A DNA stretch of 64,000 nt from Paramecium tetraurelia (lineage: Eukaryota; Ciliophora; Oligohymenophorea; Peniculida; Parameciidae): NCBI RefSeq assembly GCF_000165425.1, contig NW_001799638.1, positions 1 through 64,000 on the forward strand. The letters are read 5' to 3'. Position 1 is the stretch's first letter. Every line of letters begins with the position of its first letter. Under the pieces are notes generated by a model. The model saw only the letters and a program-made list of their open reading frames with translations. It was not told the DNA's origin and did not search any database. This document shows, piece by piece, positions 36,987 through 49,528 of this stretch. The translations under genes were made by a program, and so were the position numbers.

Positions 36987-39305
36987 TCAAAACATGTAAC
37001 TTAAGATGATGAAAAGAACACTGATTATTTAGCTATAGCACATTACACAGGTTCCATTCTTTTCTCCTGAATCCCATCTGGCGGTTCCTCCAGTTGAAGC
37101 GTAGCAAGTTGATGAAGTTAAACTTTCTAGATTAGGGGCTGAGGTGCATGTTCCATTGGTTAAGTAACAAGAGTTTACTTTGTAATTTTAGTTTGGAGTG
37201 CTTAAATAGAAATTGCAACTTTTAGTCTAAGTGTACAGACTTGTGCAATTGTATGAAGAACAAGTTCCATTAGCAGAAGCATCCCAATAACAAGTATTAA
37301 GTACTAATTCGCATTAGGCTTAGGTGTTAATCATATTGCAATTGCTGATACCTTAACATTTGGATGAGGCTTGATTCCATTAGCAGATACCATCAGTACC
37401 GACTGAACCAAAGCATTAATAGAATGTACTGAAATCACTGCAATTATTGAGGGAAGATGAGCATTTGCCACCGCTGATACCTGCGCAAATGATAGATTGG
37501 CTTAAACATTCTTGTTATGTGTTTGCACTCAATTAAGAACATGTGACAGTTGAGGAACCTGTTGCTTGACAACCGAGGGAATTGCTCCAATAACAATATT
37601 TGCTCAGAATACATTAGGTTTAACTAGTTAATTGGGAGCATTTTTAATTCTCGCATTAAGAATTACCAGCATTCCAATAACATTTAGGAGAAGACAATGC
37701 ACAATCAGTATAATTTGTCAATTCCTTGCAAGAACAATTGCTCTTGACATTTAAGACACTAGAATAATGGCAAGGTAAACACAATCCCTTTTGGGCATTG
37801 GATGGTTCACTCCAATGATGAGTTCTTCCTGTTGAACTAAAACATGAATTGACGTCATAACTGAAAGAATTATCAAAGGAATTGCACTTTTTGGTGTCAG
37901 GATTCCAAGTACAAATATTTAAGACATTATTATTGATATTGTTTTGAATGTAAGTACAACTTGATTCAGTCAAGTATTCTGAACAAGTTTTAACTTAACA
38001 TGAAGCAGATGTGCCAGTTTTCCAAATGCAAGAATTACTAAATTAATCACACAATTATCTAGTCATTAAATTAGAGCAACTAGTAATATTAACACAAGCT
38101 TTGCTTCCAGGTTCATAAGTACAATATCCGTCTTTGCCGATGGAATTATAGCAGATATTTGGTGTGGTAATTGATGAACATGAATTCAATGACACTTATG
38201 ATAAACAAGTAGTTCCATTGGATCCTGGACAAAAGATTGATAATGTTACACAAGCCTATCCATTCTTTCCTGCTATTTCAGAACAACTTGAGTAAGCTGT
38301 ACATTGAGGAGTTCCAGCAGCATTCCAGTAACATCCTTTTACTTAAGCACATTATTATTAGACAAGATAATCAGCACATGCCAAGGATTAACATGCGTAT
38401 GTTGTTCCGGTAGTAACTGCCCATTTGCAATTTCCAGAACTTTAGCATTCATTTTATTATAACAATTGTTAGCATTCACACTAATTACGATACACATATT
38501 TGAATGGATTGCATTATGCACAAATTCCACCGGATTCTATAGGAACCCATCTGTAATGACTATTAGTATTAGCAGAACAAGTGCTCTATGTTAAGGATCC
38601 AACTGGTGCATCTACACAGGTGGTACCGATATAATTGCATGGTTATACACCAGCACCAGTCAATGGTGATTGAAGAACATATTTGCAATTCTCTTGACTT
38701 AATTATTAGCATGTTGTAGGACTGCATTTTGTGCCTGTCCAATAACAAGCAAATTAAAATTATCTCAATTAACATTAATTTTAAGTGGCAATATCTCCAC
38801 ATTAACTTACTACCTTGCAACTGCCATTCCAATAGCATAGACCTTCATCTGCCAAAGTCTAACCTTTGGCTGGTTAACACTATTCTATTGTTGTTAAATT
38901 CTTGCATGATAATCCTGCTGCTATACATTAAGGTTTTTGTAAATTTGAAGGCACACAGGAAGGATTGCTTGATTAGCATGTTGCACCAGCTGCTAATTAT
39001 ATGTCCTCACATTTAGCTAGTGTGAAACAAACAATAGCTGCTTACTAAGTTGATTCTTAATAATAGCATCTATAGCTTTCTTTTAGACATTAAGTTTAAT
39101 TTAAATCTCCACAAGGCACTTATTAACAATAGCCTGTTGCTTTGGTCGTTGCTGTTGCAGGACTTACAACCGCCCATTAGCAATTCCAATTATTGCACTC
39201 TTATTCCGTAATTATCTATTAGCATGCGCACTAAACATTTGGAACGAAGTACGCATTTCCAACTGTGCAGATTGCTACTAACAAAAGCATAATTGAGATC
39301 TTCAT
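36987..39305 (-). CDS. Cysteine-rich surface antigen (PSA family), 772 aa
   Basis: Single exon, ATG 39305 to TGA 36987 (773 codons, many TAA/TAG Gln). Signal peptide MKISIMLLLVAICTVGNA. It has about four long cysteine repeats; module ends read NSHYRWVPIESGGICAQC, GRTHHWSEPSNAQKGLCLPC and GGTARWDSGEKNGTCVMC. Threonine, serine and alanine are richer here than in the antigen at 2383. The last CVMC is followed by a hydrophobic tail (IISVLFIILSYMF) and stop, fitting a GPI anchor. It is intermediate in size between the mini antigens and the 1456-residue one. Coat protein by family; specific role unknown. Confidence 0.9.
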
Positions 39306-40647
39306 CTAGATTTTTGATTTATTTAATATTAATCTGCAAATCATTTCATTCCCCTTTTTGAATTGCAAAACACAATTGTATCATTTGTATAATAATTTAA
39401 ATCAAGACTATTCTATGTTATGTATGTTTTTATATAAACTCCATCAAAATATCATAACAGACAAAGAAATGATGTCATTCTATATTAAAATTTTTAGACA
39501 CTTTTAATATATAGAAAAACCCTCTATTAATTTTGTAATGAAGTTGATACTACTACTAACTTAAGAATACACTTAAAATGATTTATCTATTATTACTAAA
39601 AATAATAGGTAACATTTTTATCCTATGATCCTTTAGAAAAATTCTATAAATCCATATATTTTACAATTATATTAAATTTTTTATATAATTTTGTTAACAC
39701 TCTGATTTCAAAGCAAATCCCCTATCAACTCTAGTTCCACTCAAAAATGTAGAGTAACAAAGCCATTCATCACTTATATTCAAGAAAATAAATCCTATAT
39801 TGCTTATTAATCTACTCATAGTTAATTAAATATATTTTTTATAAGTACATTAATTAATACTATATAAAAAAATAAATTATTTATATGAATCAATTGTTCT
39901 ACAAGTATCAATTGATCAATAAAATTAAGTTTAAGAAATGGAACATAAATTTATTAATAGTAATATAATATTCAAGATCACTAATAAGGTTTGTAATTTT
40001 GAACCTAAAATAAAAAATAAATTCAGCAAAATTTGTTGGAATTTACGAATGCTCCCTTTAAAAATTAAAAGTTGATTTAAAATCTAAGTGAATAAATTTT
40101 GAATTGTTTCTCTTTAATTTGATTTGTTCATCAATAAATTGGAAAATTTGATATTATGCTGAATCTTACTCTTAAACAAAAATATCATGTACTTACATTT
40201 TAAATATTTGGAGGATTATTGATTTAGTAATACTATTTTGTAACAAATAATTCAAATTTCTTCCTAGTAGAAGAAAATAATTATACTAAAAGTTTCTATC
40301 TATTTAAAATTCACAGAATATTATTATTCTTTAAACAAAAATAATTATAAACCCTCAATTAATACGGACACTACTTTATTTAGAGATAAAGATTAAATTC
40401 CAACAGATTTATAAATTATAAATTTAATCCCTAATGAAATTATTATATTGAAAGAAATAATAGCATGCTTGCTAATCTATATAATTTCTGTTCAGGTATT
40501 TAAAGATGAGGATTATCGAAAATATAAGAGAAGATTAAGAAATAACATTCAAGACAGATTTTATTGAAAAATATTAAGAGTGATCAAATGTGAAAAATAA
40601 AAGCAAGAAATATTTATTTATTCATTTTGTGAAGCACAAATTTTAAA
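39306..40647. other. Intergenic with one candidate small minus-strand frame
   Basis: About 1.3 kb, AT-rich. A minus-strand frame from ATG near 39818 to ~39465 is open for ~118 codons. Its first 40 residues look protein-like (ISDEWLCYSTFLSGTRVDRG), while the rest is low-complexity. With a single stop codon in AT-rich DNA, chance frames this long are common, so I do not call a gene. The rest shows nothing recognisable. Confidence 0.4.
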
Positions 40648-41584
40648 ATGGCTGATTTTTTAAGAGATTTCTTAATAGGTGGTTTTTCAGCTGCTGTTTT
40701 ATAGACTGTTTTTAGTCCATTTTATATGATCAAATTGTATACCTCAAATGATTAGAAATACAAAGGTATTTTTGATCACATCATCTCATTTCATAGAAAT
40801 TAGGTACAATATATATTTTGTATAGTTAAAGGGCTTTGCTATGTGGAGAGGTAATATCATCAGAATTTTCCCTGCCCAAGGTCTGAACTTTGCTTTCAAA
40901 GATGAATATAGGAAGTTGTTCTGCCATTTTGGTATAGAGTGTTCATTAACCAGACCCAAAGAAAGAGAAATTCCTCTTCTTCTTAGGAAATATTGCTTCA
41001 GGGAGTGCAGCTGGTGCTACATCATTGATCATATTTCATCCACTCGATCTTGGAAGAACAAGATTGTCTGCAGATATTGAAAAGAATAATGCCAGGCAAT
41101 TCATTGATTTAACAGATTGTTTGAGCAAAGTTTATAAGTCTGAAGGTTTCATCGGATTATACAGATATTTTGGAGTCTCAGTTATGCAAGTGAGTTTATA
41201 TAGAGGTCTCTATTTTGGTGCTTATGATACAGCAAAAGAAACTATATTCTAACAGTGGTTGATGGGTAACATTTTTGTAAAATGCTTTGTTGCTTTTTAC
41301 ATCCATCAAATATCTGATTTCATCTTAAGGCCACTTGATACAATTAGATAAAGAATGATGATGTAATTTAGTAATTTTTAGTAAATATTCTTTAATTAGA
41401 GAGAGCTGATACTCTCTATAAAAATACCCTGGATTGTGCAGTCAAGATTGCTAAAAAAGAAGGAACATAAGCATTTTTTTAGGGAAAAAATTACTCGAGA
41501 GGATTTTAATCATTCGCTTTAGTTCTGTATGATGAAAGCAAATAAATTATTGCTTATGGTTCTAAATCTGCATTGGATTAATGA
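40648..41584 (+). CDS. Divergent ADP/ATP-type mitochondrial carrier (SLC25), 287 aa
   Basis: ATG 40648 to TGA 41582; introns of 22, 22 and 29 nt leave 288 codons. It has the three-repeat carrier layout. Repeat 2 carries FHPLDLGRTRLSADI followed by EGFIGLYRYFGVSVMQVSLY. Repeat 3 carries LRPLDTIRQRMMMQ, close to the RRRMMM signature of ADP/ATP carriers, and EGTQAFFQGKNYSRGF. Repeat 1 is unusual: SPFYMIKLYTSND in place of P-x-D/E-x-x-K. The altered first signature and IRQRMMMQ suggest changed substrate or transport mode, although the fold belongs to the inner mitochondrial membrane. Length fits the family (about 300). Confidence 0.85.
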
Positions 41585-42546
41585 CAAAATATCATTTTTC
41601 ATTAAAACAATATTTTTAATAAATCTTTTGGATATATTTAATAATTTAACTCGCATACTTAAAATTCACATTAAATTACCGTGTCCATTATTTCGATTTC
41701 ATTTCTCTTTTTATAAATTCTTGAATAAAGAATCTAGCTTATGAAAATTAAAGTTAGATATCTGGGAATGATTGATTAAGATGATTGCAGTCATGTTTTA
41801 CAAGTCTTTAAGTATAATATGAATAGATGAGAGTGATATATAAGGTGAAGTAAATTCTGTATTCTTGAGATAAATATCTATGTTGTATAATGCTAAAATA
41901 AGTATCAATTACCTTTATTCTGAAGGACAAACTAGAGCAGTCTTCAATATACATAACGACAACCTAAATTTATCTCTTATAGAATTAAATGCTAAGTATA
42001 AGTATTTGAATATATCTTAAATTTGATAACAATATTAGAACAAAGTGAAGAAGATTCCAAAATTATTGAGTAACTTCAAAAAAAATATGATATTTTCATA
42101 GCTCTTGCTTATTATCCTGAATTTGGTTAGATTTTGCCTTTTTTTTGATATACATTAATCAATTATATCTACATCTATCATCCATCCATAAAAAATGTAT
42201 AAAATGTATCAAATCAATTATCCTATTGGATATATGCTATATTCCTTAGATGGCATAAAAGTGATTTTAACCATATTATATATTGTTTTTAGTTGTCTTT
42301 ATTATGAATTACTTTAAGGCCAAAATTGTTATTTTCATAATATCGATTCATTTGCACTCTACATACTATATTATGAATAACTTAATCCTAATGATTCTAC
42401 TAATCGATTCAGATAAATAAGAAAATATACAATAAACAATAGTTATAGTACTCTACAATAAATACACGATAAATGTAATTTAAAATAATCATAGTTTTGA
42501 GCATAAATACTTTAGTAAATAATACTTAATTTTATTATTATTTGAG
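41585..42546 (+). pseudogene. Decayed or unresolved coding stretch
   Basis: Between 41740 and 42150 the plus strand reads protein-like in successive different frames. MKIKVRYLGMIDQDDCSHVL is followed in another frame by SVFLRQISMLYNAKIS and YLYSEGQTRAVFNIHNDN. A third frame then reads VFEYILNLITILEQSEEDSK, EQLQKKYDIFIALAYYPEFG. Normal-size introns do not join these frames cleanly, which is what a gene with small indels looks like. I do not recognise the family. From 42150 to 42546 I see only AT-rich spacer. A real gene with unusual splicing is the alternative. Confidence 0.4.
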
Positions 42547-43134
42547 ATGAAAAAAATTAAATCTTATGATGAAATTTCTTTTTCTCAATTTTAAGAAGAA
42601 TTTGGGGAAACTTCTTATGAAAATCAACCAATTCTGGTACATTTAGATGATCCATTGCCATCTTAAACAGATAGTTTGGAATTGGTTTTATAGAGTGTTC
42701 CAAAAAAATAAAAAAAAGTCGCTAGAAAAAAAAAATGCGATTTTCAAACAAAGAAAAGGAAAAGGGTGAACAAAAAAAAAAATCTAGGTTTCGAAAAACA
42801 TACTCCATTCACTTTTTAAGAAGATGAAAAAATCCTCAATCTTGTAAAAGAGCATGGTCCAAGATTTTAAATCATTTCTAAGTATTTTTTAGATAGAAGT
42901 TAAAATGCCGTAAAAAATCGGTATTATAAGTTTTTACGCTATAATTGGAACTTAATCTTTGGAGAGTAAGCATTCTTATTAATGTCTAGTCAATAACAGC
43001 ATTCTATTAATTAATTTGAAGAGGAAGGAGCATAATAAGAATTGCTAACAAATTTTTTTGATAACATGAATTTTAATCCGAATTTAACAACAATTGTGTT
43101 TAACCGCCTTACTTCAGTTGACTATCCTTCCTGA
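42547..43134 (+). CDS. One-repeat Myb/SANT-like DNA-binding protein, 195 aa
   Basis: Intronless, ATG 42547 to TGA 43132 (196 codons). An acidic N terminus and a lysine-rich block (KKKCDFQTKKRKRVNKKK) precede one Myb-like repeat: FTFQEDEKILNLVKEHGPRF, ISKYFLDRSQNAVKNRYYK, LRYNWNLIFG. It is the third paralogue in the window, with the same basic-block, repeat and acidic-tail plan as those at 18480 and 36256. Its recognition helix is closest to classical Myb (QNAVKNRYY). The C-terminal tail is Gln/Asn-rich. A nuclear DNA-binding role is inferred. Confidence 0.8.
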
Positions 43135-43623
43135 TGAAATATGAGTTGATATATATGTATTTTTCACGTGTTGAATCAATTTTTTAGGACTGAAATTTAT
43201 TCAATATAAAAATCAAAAGTAAAGAAACGCATTCAGAATAATTTGCAGTATCGTTATATATTATAAAATTTCGAATTATTGATATGGAAACATTTCTTCT
43301 TCAAAATAGAAGTGGTATGAACAATTTCAAAATTTTTGTTTTTTGAATTTAGCACATCTGATCTTACAATAAAGCTCTCATAATATAGTTTAATAATATG
43401 TAAAAATAATATATTTATTTGAATGAAGAATTTCATTGATCTTGTTGTTTTATGTAAGTCATACTAAATTTAATCCAAGATAATGAAACTGTATTAATAT
43501 ACAAATAACATTAATATTAAATATTAATATTTAAATTATTAAAAATAATATATTGCATTTATGAAATAAAAACATTATTCAAAATTTGTGTAACTTAATA
43601 GATAGTGTAAAATTAAATAAAAA
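43135..43623. other. Convergent spacer, AT-rich
   Basis: About 490 bp between the ends of a plus-strand Myb-like gene and a minus-strand kinase gene. Only AT-rich sequence; no coding frame that I would support. Confidence 0.5.
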
Positions 43624-44834
43624 TCATTACTCTTTTTTAAGCTGAATCCTTAAGTTCGGAGTTCTGGGGGAAACGATAGATGATATGCAAGCAGGCTATC
43701 CATTGAGTTGAGGCAAATGTTCATACCCTAAGAATTATTCTAAGATTTTAAGTCATCTTTACATTAAACTTATTCAGAATGGAGAATAGATTAATCTTCA
43801 AGGGAGTCAAGTTGATTAGACTTTAGATAATTTTCCAATTTTCCATCAGGGATGAAAGGAGAAGTAATCAGTTTCTTTTCATAATTCGCCCATTTGATAT
43901 CTTTGAACCAAGGATGGCTTTTAACTTCCTCTGGCCCATTACACCCCAATCTCAATTAAGGCTTCCTTTACATCAAAGCATTAGCAAAAGCAATGGCTGC
44001 AGTACTCCACCCTTAAGGAACTTCAGCAATAGCAGCCTATTTAGCAATAATTTAATCTCGAATTTCTTGTCTACTCTTTCCATTATATGGGCGTTTGCCA
44101 AGCTAAAATAGAAACAATAGTGTACAATACACTCATGCATAATAATGCCCAAAGCAAAGTAGTCTACAGCAACTCCATGATTTTGTCTGCACATCACTTC
44201 AGGAGCCATGTAACCAGGAGTGCCACTCGTTTCATGACTGTTTTATGGTTTCCATATTCTAGCGATTCCAAAATCAGTAATTCTTAAATAGCCTTGGCTA
44301 TCAAATACTAGGTTTTCAGGCTTGATATCTCTATGTATTATGCCATTTGAATGTATATAATCGAGTCCTATAATTATGCAAATCACTATATGCTGTGTAA
44401 TTGCTTCAGAGAATTTTCGATATTTGCATAAATGAAATCTTAAATCTCCTCCAGCCAAGAAATCCATAGCTAAATACAAGGAACAACGATCTTAAAAGGC
44501 ACTGATAATATTGATTATAAATCTAGTATTATCCAGGTATAATTACTCATGTCTTAGGGTTGATAAAATCTGTAATTCATTCATCACTGAACTCACGCTT
44601 TTTTTCTGTATCACTCTTGTAATATAATTTAGTTATGTACTTAACTTTGGACATGACTTTAAGTGCTACAACTATATTGCGAGTTTTGTTAAGTCTTGCT
44701 TTGTATACTTTTCCAAATCCTCCTTATCCAACAACTGATATTAATTCAAAATTCTGTAATGTCATTTCTACATATATTCTTTTCTTACATGAATCATCAT
44801 TCGAACCCCTAAATTTAAACTCGCAGCCTCCCAT
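43624..44834 (-). CDS. AGC-type protein kinase with MGGC acylation motif, 371 aa
   Basis: ATG 44834, TGA 43624; introns of 25, 24, 23 and 23 nt leave 372 codons. It starts [10 protein letters not shown], a good N-myristoylation plus palmitoylation pattern. Kinase motifs: [91 protein letters not shown] and [14 protein letters not shown]. The GGDLRFHL segment and RHPFI-like strand place it near AGC kinases of the STK32/YANK type. The 24-nt intron is a multiple of three; removing it makes the [11 protein letters not shown] alignment natural. Likely a membrane-associated signalling kinase; substrate unknown. Confidence 0.85.
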
Positions 44835-45341
44835 TAAGTAAACCTCAATATTTTATATATTATTATAAATAATAACAATCAAGAATTATATATAATTTAC
44901 AAATCCCTTCCTTTTTTAAATTATCGTAGTATAATCCTATGTATTTATTAATCATGGATTGTATTGTTTCTACCTAGTGATCATTAATTCCTAACTATGA
45001 TTGCACAAAAGTAGTTAATTTAAATTAATTTTAAAGCTATTAATAGGCTAGGTATAAAATTCTTTGCTTAAAGTAACCCAATAAATTTGAATTGGTCTGA
45101 TTATTAATATATTTCAAATTAACTGTTCTAAATAATGTGAAAATGATGTTAATGCTTATAGTAATACAGATGCATGCGTAGGAAAATCAAATTATTTAAG
45201 AAAGCATTGGCACTTGGACTAAAATGATAAATGTAGGCAAACAGAATATTATAATTTTTATAGTAAATGACAATTAATATAATAAAAAAGCTAATAGAAA
45301 ATTGGAAAAATAATGAATATAAATAAAAAGTAGATAGAGTT
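44835..45341. other. Divergent intergenic region
   Basis: About 500 bp between divergent start codons of a kinase gene and a hypothetical gene; AT-rich, no motif I can define. Confidence 0.45.
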
Positions 45342-45851
45342 ATGTTTAAAAATGAAAAAAGGAAGAATGAAAGGTCAAGCAAAGACTCAGACTCAGACAT
45401 AGAAAGAGAAAGGGAAATAGATTATGCTTCAGAGAATATCTCCTTATATTAGGCCAATGTGATTTTATTAGAACCAATAATCATTGATAAGAATTATTTA
45501 GAGAAGGATATTGTAGCAGTGTTAGGAAATTTAGTTATTGAATTAACTGACTTCACATTATTCGAATATAATTCTAGACTACCAATTGAATCAAATTGCA
45601 TCGTAAATCAAAGTTATAGTACAAAATTAAGCGAGGAGCTAGGGGAAAGAATAAACAACAAAAATTTTGGAATATTTTTAAAATTTTCTTGCTCCACTAA
45701 AAATCAAAATAAATTAAAGAAATAAATTAAAATTGGGAACGATGTCATAAAATTGTTAAAAGAATTTATTAATCGGCAAACAATTTCGTCCTCTAATAAT
45801 CTAATTGATCAATTCATTCAATAATTAAAAAATATTAAAAGTAGTAAGTGA
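45342..45851 (+). CDS. Hypothetical protein, 169 aa
   Basis: Intronless, ATG 45342 to TGA 45849 (170 codons). The N terminus is charged (KRKNERSSKDSDSDIERERE). A folded-looking core follows (VILLEPIIIDKNYL, IVAVLGNLVIELTDFTLFEY, GERINNKNFGIFLKFSC), then a helical, polar end. There is no signal peptide or membrane segment. I do not recognise the family. Composition and clean frame closure argue that it is real. Confidence 0.6.
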
Positions 45852-45908
45852 AAAAGTTTATTATTTATTTTATTATTGTGATAAATAGAAATTTATAAAA
45901 ATATTTTT

Positions 45909-46709
45909 TCATTTGCCTGGAGGAAAAGGATTAGGTTTTGATTAAGTGTAGTCATCTGCAAAGTAATGATTTACATCTTTGTGATGTTCTTCATCTTTTC
46001 TTATCGCTTTAACGACATCCAGTAGAGTGGCATTTTCATCTAATCCCCAATATTCAATTGAATTTTGATTGGCTTTGCGAGTGGTCCAAGAATGAATTGG
46101 ACTGCCTTCTCTTTCTATTTCATGAATCATATGAGTATAAGTTTTAACTGCTTCTTCTTCTAAGTATCCCACAATCCTATGACAGACTCTAGGCCAGAAA
46201 ATGTATGCCACTCCAAATAGTGCAACATACCAAGCTTAAGCTAAAACCACTCCAGTTCTGAATATTAAGGAGGGTTTTTTGATGTTTAAAAAAGTCAACA
46301 AATGAATTCTCTCATTTTCTGCCTCTTCTAGCAAGGTGTGAATCCATCCTTAATCTCTTTTCATTCCTCTCAATGATCTCAAATGTCTATGCATACCAGC
46401 AACAAATCCTGGGACTCCAGCGACAGTCTCCAAAAATAGAACTCTATTGATCCACTTCTTTTCTGACACCAATTCTGATTAGAATGGTAGAGTCTTTTTA
46501 TATCCACTCATGACATCAAATCCAAGTCTCATTGATTGAATGAAGTAGTAGGCAAAATGGTCTCCAAAGGTAATTGCAGTTTTATGTTCCAAGCTAACTT
46601 TCTCCAATTCTGGTTTATTCCATATGGGATGTGGCATAGTATAGTTTTGGTTTGGTTTAGTTGACAAAGAGAATGATTTTTTAAGTAGCTTACTTAAGTG
46701 TCTATTCAT
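45909..46709 (-). CDS. AOX: Alternative oxidase (mitochondrial ubiquinol oxidase), 266 aa
   Basis: Intronless, ATG 46709 to TGA 45909 (267 codons). The N terminus [19 protein letters not shown] is basic and Ser-rich, as in a mitochondrial import presequence. Di-iron and membrane motifs are in order: [50 protein letters not shown] and [20 protein letters not shown]. All expected iron-ligand Glu/His positions are present. The enzyme oxidises ubiquinol and reduces oxygen to water without pumping protons, bypassing complexes III and IV at the inner mitochondrial membrane. Confidence 0.96.
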
Positions 46710-47001
46710 TTAATTTTTAATTCAGGTTTAAGAAAAGCTTTTAGTTAAGAATTTTAATTTAATTCGTATTATAAACGATGTAATTAGCATTTAATGATGC
46801 AATTCTCATAAAATTAATTGTTTTTATATTATAATAATGAATAATTTGATAAAAATATGCTAAATATGTTACACCAATTTTAATAAAAATGAATAATTAT
46901 ATAAACCACAAATAATATATTAAAATTTATAATATAAATAGATAGTTTTATTAAATTTATATGTTTTTTTTGTGTTCAATATTGAATAATGTATAATTCA
47001 T

Positions 47002-47925
47002 TCAAATAAGGGCAACCAAGACAATCAATGACATGATTGATAGAATCCAATTGGAAGAGCATTATTGGCAAGTATTTGTCACCCAATGATAGGAACCAAA
47101 AGTAACATCATTACAAGTTTGTTCATTCAAATGAGTAGCGTCAGTTGCAGTTGCACATTTATTATCAGTGCCCCATTTGCATAAGATGGACTTATTGCTG
47201 TCAATCTTTGGTAAAGAGGTACATTAGGCCTAGGTGGTAATGTCTGAACATGATCTATTCACACATAATTATCCATCCTTCTTGCAATATTTTGGATCAC
47301 ACATTTGATTGAATCCGTCAGCATCTCTGCATGTTTTCAATTCAAAGGCATAACACTTGCCATCACTTTTCCATTAACATTTGGCAGTTGCAGTTGCATC
47401 TCCTTTGCATGTTGCTTCAGTCACAAATTTGGAACAATCAACATACACCTTATTTTCACATTAAAATCCAGCAGCTACAGCTAAATGTTTGTAGAATAAT
47501 GTAGTCACACTAACTCCCTTAGCTTAGCATCTCTCTCCATTTTCACCCTTCAAGACAGAGCATCTTTCTGCCTTAGTCACAGTGAAATCTGAACATTGAG
47601 TAAATTCAATGCATTTGTTATCTTTCCAACCACATTCAGCCATATTTGAACAACTTTCTTCATTTGGCATATCTTCACATTCTTTCTTCTCATCAATACA
47701 TTTTCCACCTTTCCATTGACATTCTCCAGTGCATTTGTCTTCTGTTGTGTAATCGCTGCATTCCTTTTCTAAACAAGATGATTCATTCCATTTGCAATCG
47801 TACCACTTATCACACTCTGACTTGATAAATGAGGAACATTCGCATCTCTTTGATTTATAGATAGTTATATCTGCAGCAGCAAACCCAAATAGGGCAATTA
47901 ATAATACCAATTGGATATTTTTCAT
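47002..47925 (-). CDS. Small cysteine-rich surface protein (PSA-like), 307 aa
   Basis: Single exon with start chosen at ATG 47925, giving signal peptide MKNIQLVLLIALFGFAAAD; an in-frame ATG at 47964 would put a polar stretch before it. Stop TGA at 47002 (308 codons). Cysteine modules are lysine- and glutamate-rich (WYDCKWNESSCLEKECSDY, CTGECQWKGGKCIDEKKECE), unlike the Thr/Ser-rich antigens elsewhere in the window. The family end signature is kept: GSYHWVTNTCQQC, then a hydrophobic tail (ILSIMSLIVLVALI). Probably GPI-anchored. It looks like a charged branch of the surface-antigen family. Confidence 0.85.
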
Positions 47926-48199
47926 TAAATAAAATAGAAGATATTTGTCTTTATCATTACGCATTTAATTGATAAAATTTCATAATAATACGTAAATATA
48001 ATTTAATAGAAACTGCACTTGTTTTAATTATCAAGTCTAAGTATTATCAAAAATTGATTAATATTTTAATTCTCATTTTGTTTAAGCACCCTATCTAATT
48101 GTAGGTTTCTAAGTTTCATCTTACTCACTTTTGTATATTCAAATTAATTCGATGTAACAATCAGTTGTTTCAATTAAATTTATATATTTTTAATATTTT

Positions 48200-49528
48200 A
48201 TGAAGGCTCTCACACCTAAAGTGATCCAAGAAAACTATTGTAATCTATTTACATTATTTTAGATACGAAGTACTCTTAATTGTCTGAAGAATGCAATAAC
48301 AAACCAGAAAAATTGAGAGCTCTTTTAAAATAATTGAATGATGAAGTTGGGATTTACTTATCAAAAAAGAAACCAGTCAAAAGTACTTTTTAAATTCATT
48401 TAGAACAAATTCAGTTCCCTAATAAGGATGTCTTATAAAAAGAATAAATGAATAATGTTGAAATTTTGAAAAGATTAAAATTTTAGATTCATTAACAATA
48501 GAAAAGATTAACCATTTTAGAATAAAAAACCATGAAAATAGATTTAGAAAATAAAATTTCATAATGTGAAGATAATATAAAAACACTTGCCTAATAAATA
48601 GAAACCTAAAAGAAAATCACTCAACGATAAGGAAAGGAAATCACTCAAATTGAAGAACAACAAGGAGTTTCTGCACTCCAAAATGAAATGTAATTATAAT
48701 TAAATTATTTAGCAATAAAGCCGATAAATCGAAAAATCCATATAAGAATATCAATTAAAAAACTATTAATTATATGAATTGATTGATAATGAACAGAAAA
48801 AATTTCAATAGTTTTCAGAATACCAGTCCAAAGTAAGAGACAAGGTCATTTTTAAAGAATAATAAAGTGCTGCCATTTTAGAGTAAGACCCATAAATAGA
48901 ATAACAATATTTAAAAATCTAACTTCAAATATAAAATCAGGAAAGGCATAAGAAAATAATTGATGAGAAATATTAGGCTGATCTTAAACTATTCAAATAG
49001 GATATCAATCATAAATCAAAATAATTGGTGGAACTTGAAAATTGTATTAGTAAAATCCATTTGGAAATAATATAAATTAATGAACAATGCCAAAGATTTA
49101 AAGAATTCTAAATGAAAAGATCCTCATAAATTCGCCAAAGAATTAAAAAATCATAATATTTAAATCAACAATCATATTAAGGTCAGGAAGATGATTAATC
49201 AGAACATAATTTATAAATATTATCTAAAAGTTTCACTAGTCCTTAATAAATTGATAATTCAGTTTAACTTAATCAGGAAACAGACTGTGAATAAAAAAAT
49301 CAAAAAAAATTTTCAACTATATTAGAAGATTTAAATGATGGAAAATAAGACCAAAATCAACCCAATAATGAAAATTCAAACGAAGATACCAACTAATTAA
49401 AGGATGAAACCAAAAATGATGAAACTAAAAATGAGGAAACAAATAATTAGGTTTAGACTCAAGATCAAGAAATCCTTGAAAAATAATAGGAATCTCAAAA
49501 AATAGAATAACAATCATAATCTGGATGA
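48200..49528 (+). CDS. Gln-rich coiled-coil protein, 424 aa
   Basis: ATG 48200 to TGA 49526; introns of 23 and 31 nt leave 425 codons. After MKALTPKVIQENYYTKYS the protein is almost entirely helical with heptad-like L/I spacing (EILKRLKFQIHQQQKRLTIL and IETQKKITQRQGKEITQIEE). It is exceptionally rich in Gln encoded by TAA/TAG. The last ~90 residues are a low-complexity acidic tail with repeats of DETKNDETKNEETNN. No enzymatic motif. Likely structural or cytoskeletal; I do not recognise the family. The second intron (ending ATAAAG) is the least certain element. Confidence 0.65.

Noticed and set aside
39465..39818. 118-codon minus-strand gene
   Set aside because: Only the first third looks coding; with one stop codon in AT-rich DNA this length occurs by chance.
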